Of a stretch of DNA of 64,000 nucleotides, positions 63,714-64,000 are shown piece by piece. The notes under the pieces are model-generated. The model worked only from the letters and a program-made list of their open reading frames with translations, was not told the origin of the DNA and searched no databases. How positions within the stretch are numbered: position 1 is the stretch's first letter; every line of letters begins with the position of its first letter. Both the position numbers and the translations under genes were made by a program. Source of the DNA: Paraglaciecola chathamensis S18K6 (GTDB taxonomy: Bacteria > Pseudomonadota > Gammaproteobacteria > Enterobacterales > Alteromonadaceae); the NCBI GenBank assembly GCA_000314955.1, contig BAEM01000022.1, positions 1 to 64,000 of the forward strand. Direction: 5' to 3'.

Positions 63714-64000
63714 CTAGTCTAAAAACTCTGGGGCCTTTGCAGTATCTCCCCGACGTGTAACATACACTAATGCTATATCATCGCCGTGTTGCGCAAAACT
63801 GCGTGTTGCGCCAATGGGCGTGGTAAATGTGTCGCCCTTGCCTAAGATAAGTGCTTCGCCATCAATGTGCATTTTGATACTGCCTTCTTGCACAAAGACA
63901 ACCTCTTCTTCTTGGCGTTTATGCCCGGCGATGAACGAGCCAGCTTGGAATTTCAGTGCACGAACACAAAACCCATGAGACCAGTTTAATTTCGTTTCAC
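63714..64000 (-). CDS. cupin-domain protein, 5' part beyond window
   Basis: The frame enters from the right edge and ends at 63714. It encodes about 95 residues with the cupin pattern: AGHKRQEEEVVFVQEGSIKM, ALILGKGDTFTTPIGATRS, ALVYVTRRGD. The His and Glu of cupin motif 1 (HKRQEEE) are present. The start is outside the window. It is first in a likely operon with the tandem SnoaL protein, so it may supply an isomerase or a binding step in the same pathway. Confidence 0.85.
   Translation of the reverse strand, partial: ETKLNWSHGFCVRALKFQAGSFIAGHKRQEEEVVFVQEGSIKMHIDGEALILGKGDTFTTPIGATRSFAQHGDDIALVYVTRRGDTAKAPEFLD

Overview
The window looks like chromosome from a marine gammaproteobacterium of the Alteromonadales (Paraglaciecola/Glaciecola/Alteromonas type). 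The case rests on protein families rather than a database match: many c-di-GMP and two-component proteins, several TonB receptors with a dual-ExbD energiser, an ATP-type PEP carboxykinase, an IS200-like Y1 transposase and moderate GC. No plasmid, phage or conjugation genes are visible.

Layout. 1-2.1 kb: 3' part of a Y1 transposase, a ydcH-like gene, and two initiator tRNA-fMet genes in a 780-bp-offset duplication with decayed tRNA pieces beside it. 2.4-16.7 kb: a signalling block. It holds an EAL protein with a degenerate GGDEF, an Aer-like chemoreceptor, an MHYT hybrid kinase in an operon with an HD-GYP response regulator, an OmpR-type regulator/kinase pair and a GAF-GAF-GGDEF-EAL protein. 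16.8-22.7 kb: MarR, aldo/keto reductase, AraC regulator and a large MscK/MscM-type channel. 22.8-25.9 kb: a TonB receptor convergent with a siderophore-interacting flavoprotein that has a Fur-like box and a palindromic operator. 26.0-29.3 kb: a secreted peptide made almost only of six 12-residue repeats, then an XRE regulator/membrane protein pair and a CPA2 antiporter. 29.6-37.1 kb: a TPR lipoprotein, DUF2750, a three-gene ring-cleavage operon (GST, intradiol dioxygenase, FAH hydrolase), a GntP permease and RidA. 37.4-42.9 kb: a HelD-like helicase carrying a 15-bp minisatellite, a hypothetical gene, DUF421 and a TRIC channel. 43.2-46.7 kb: an RsbQ-like hydrolase coupled to a PAS-PAS-kinase-REC protein, then a PiuC-like hydroxylase. 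46.8-52.9 kb: an alpha-hydroxy-acid oxidase and a compact Fur-boxed operon exbB-exbD-exbD-tonB-siderophore receptor. 53.6-60.6 kb: DUF2157, a large FAD/Fe-S oxidase, pckA, DUF1428. 60.6-64 kb: small secreted proteins and a SnoaL/NTF2-like and cupin cluster cut by the right edge.

How the genes fit together. Iron supply is the clearest theme: two receptors, one siderophore-releasing reductase, a dedicated TonB motor and PiuC, with Fur-like boxes at the motor operon and the flavoprotein. c-di-GMP turnover is the second: one EAL, one HD-GYP and one dual-domain enzyme within 15 kb, next to sensors for oxygen/redox and possibly diatomic gas (MHYT). The most unusual items are the six-repeat secreted peptide and the RsbQ/PAS-kinase pair, where a module known from the Bacillus energy-stress pathway appears to feed a phosphorelay. 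The RsbQ frame has no ATG/GTG/TTG before its conserved N-terminal strand, so its true start is uncertain.
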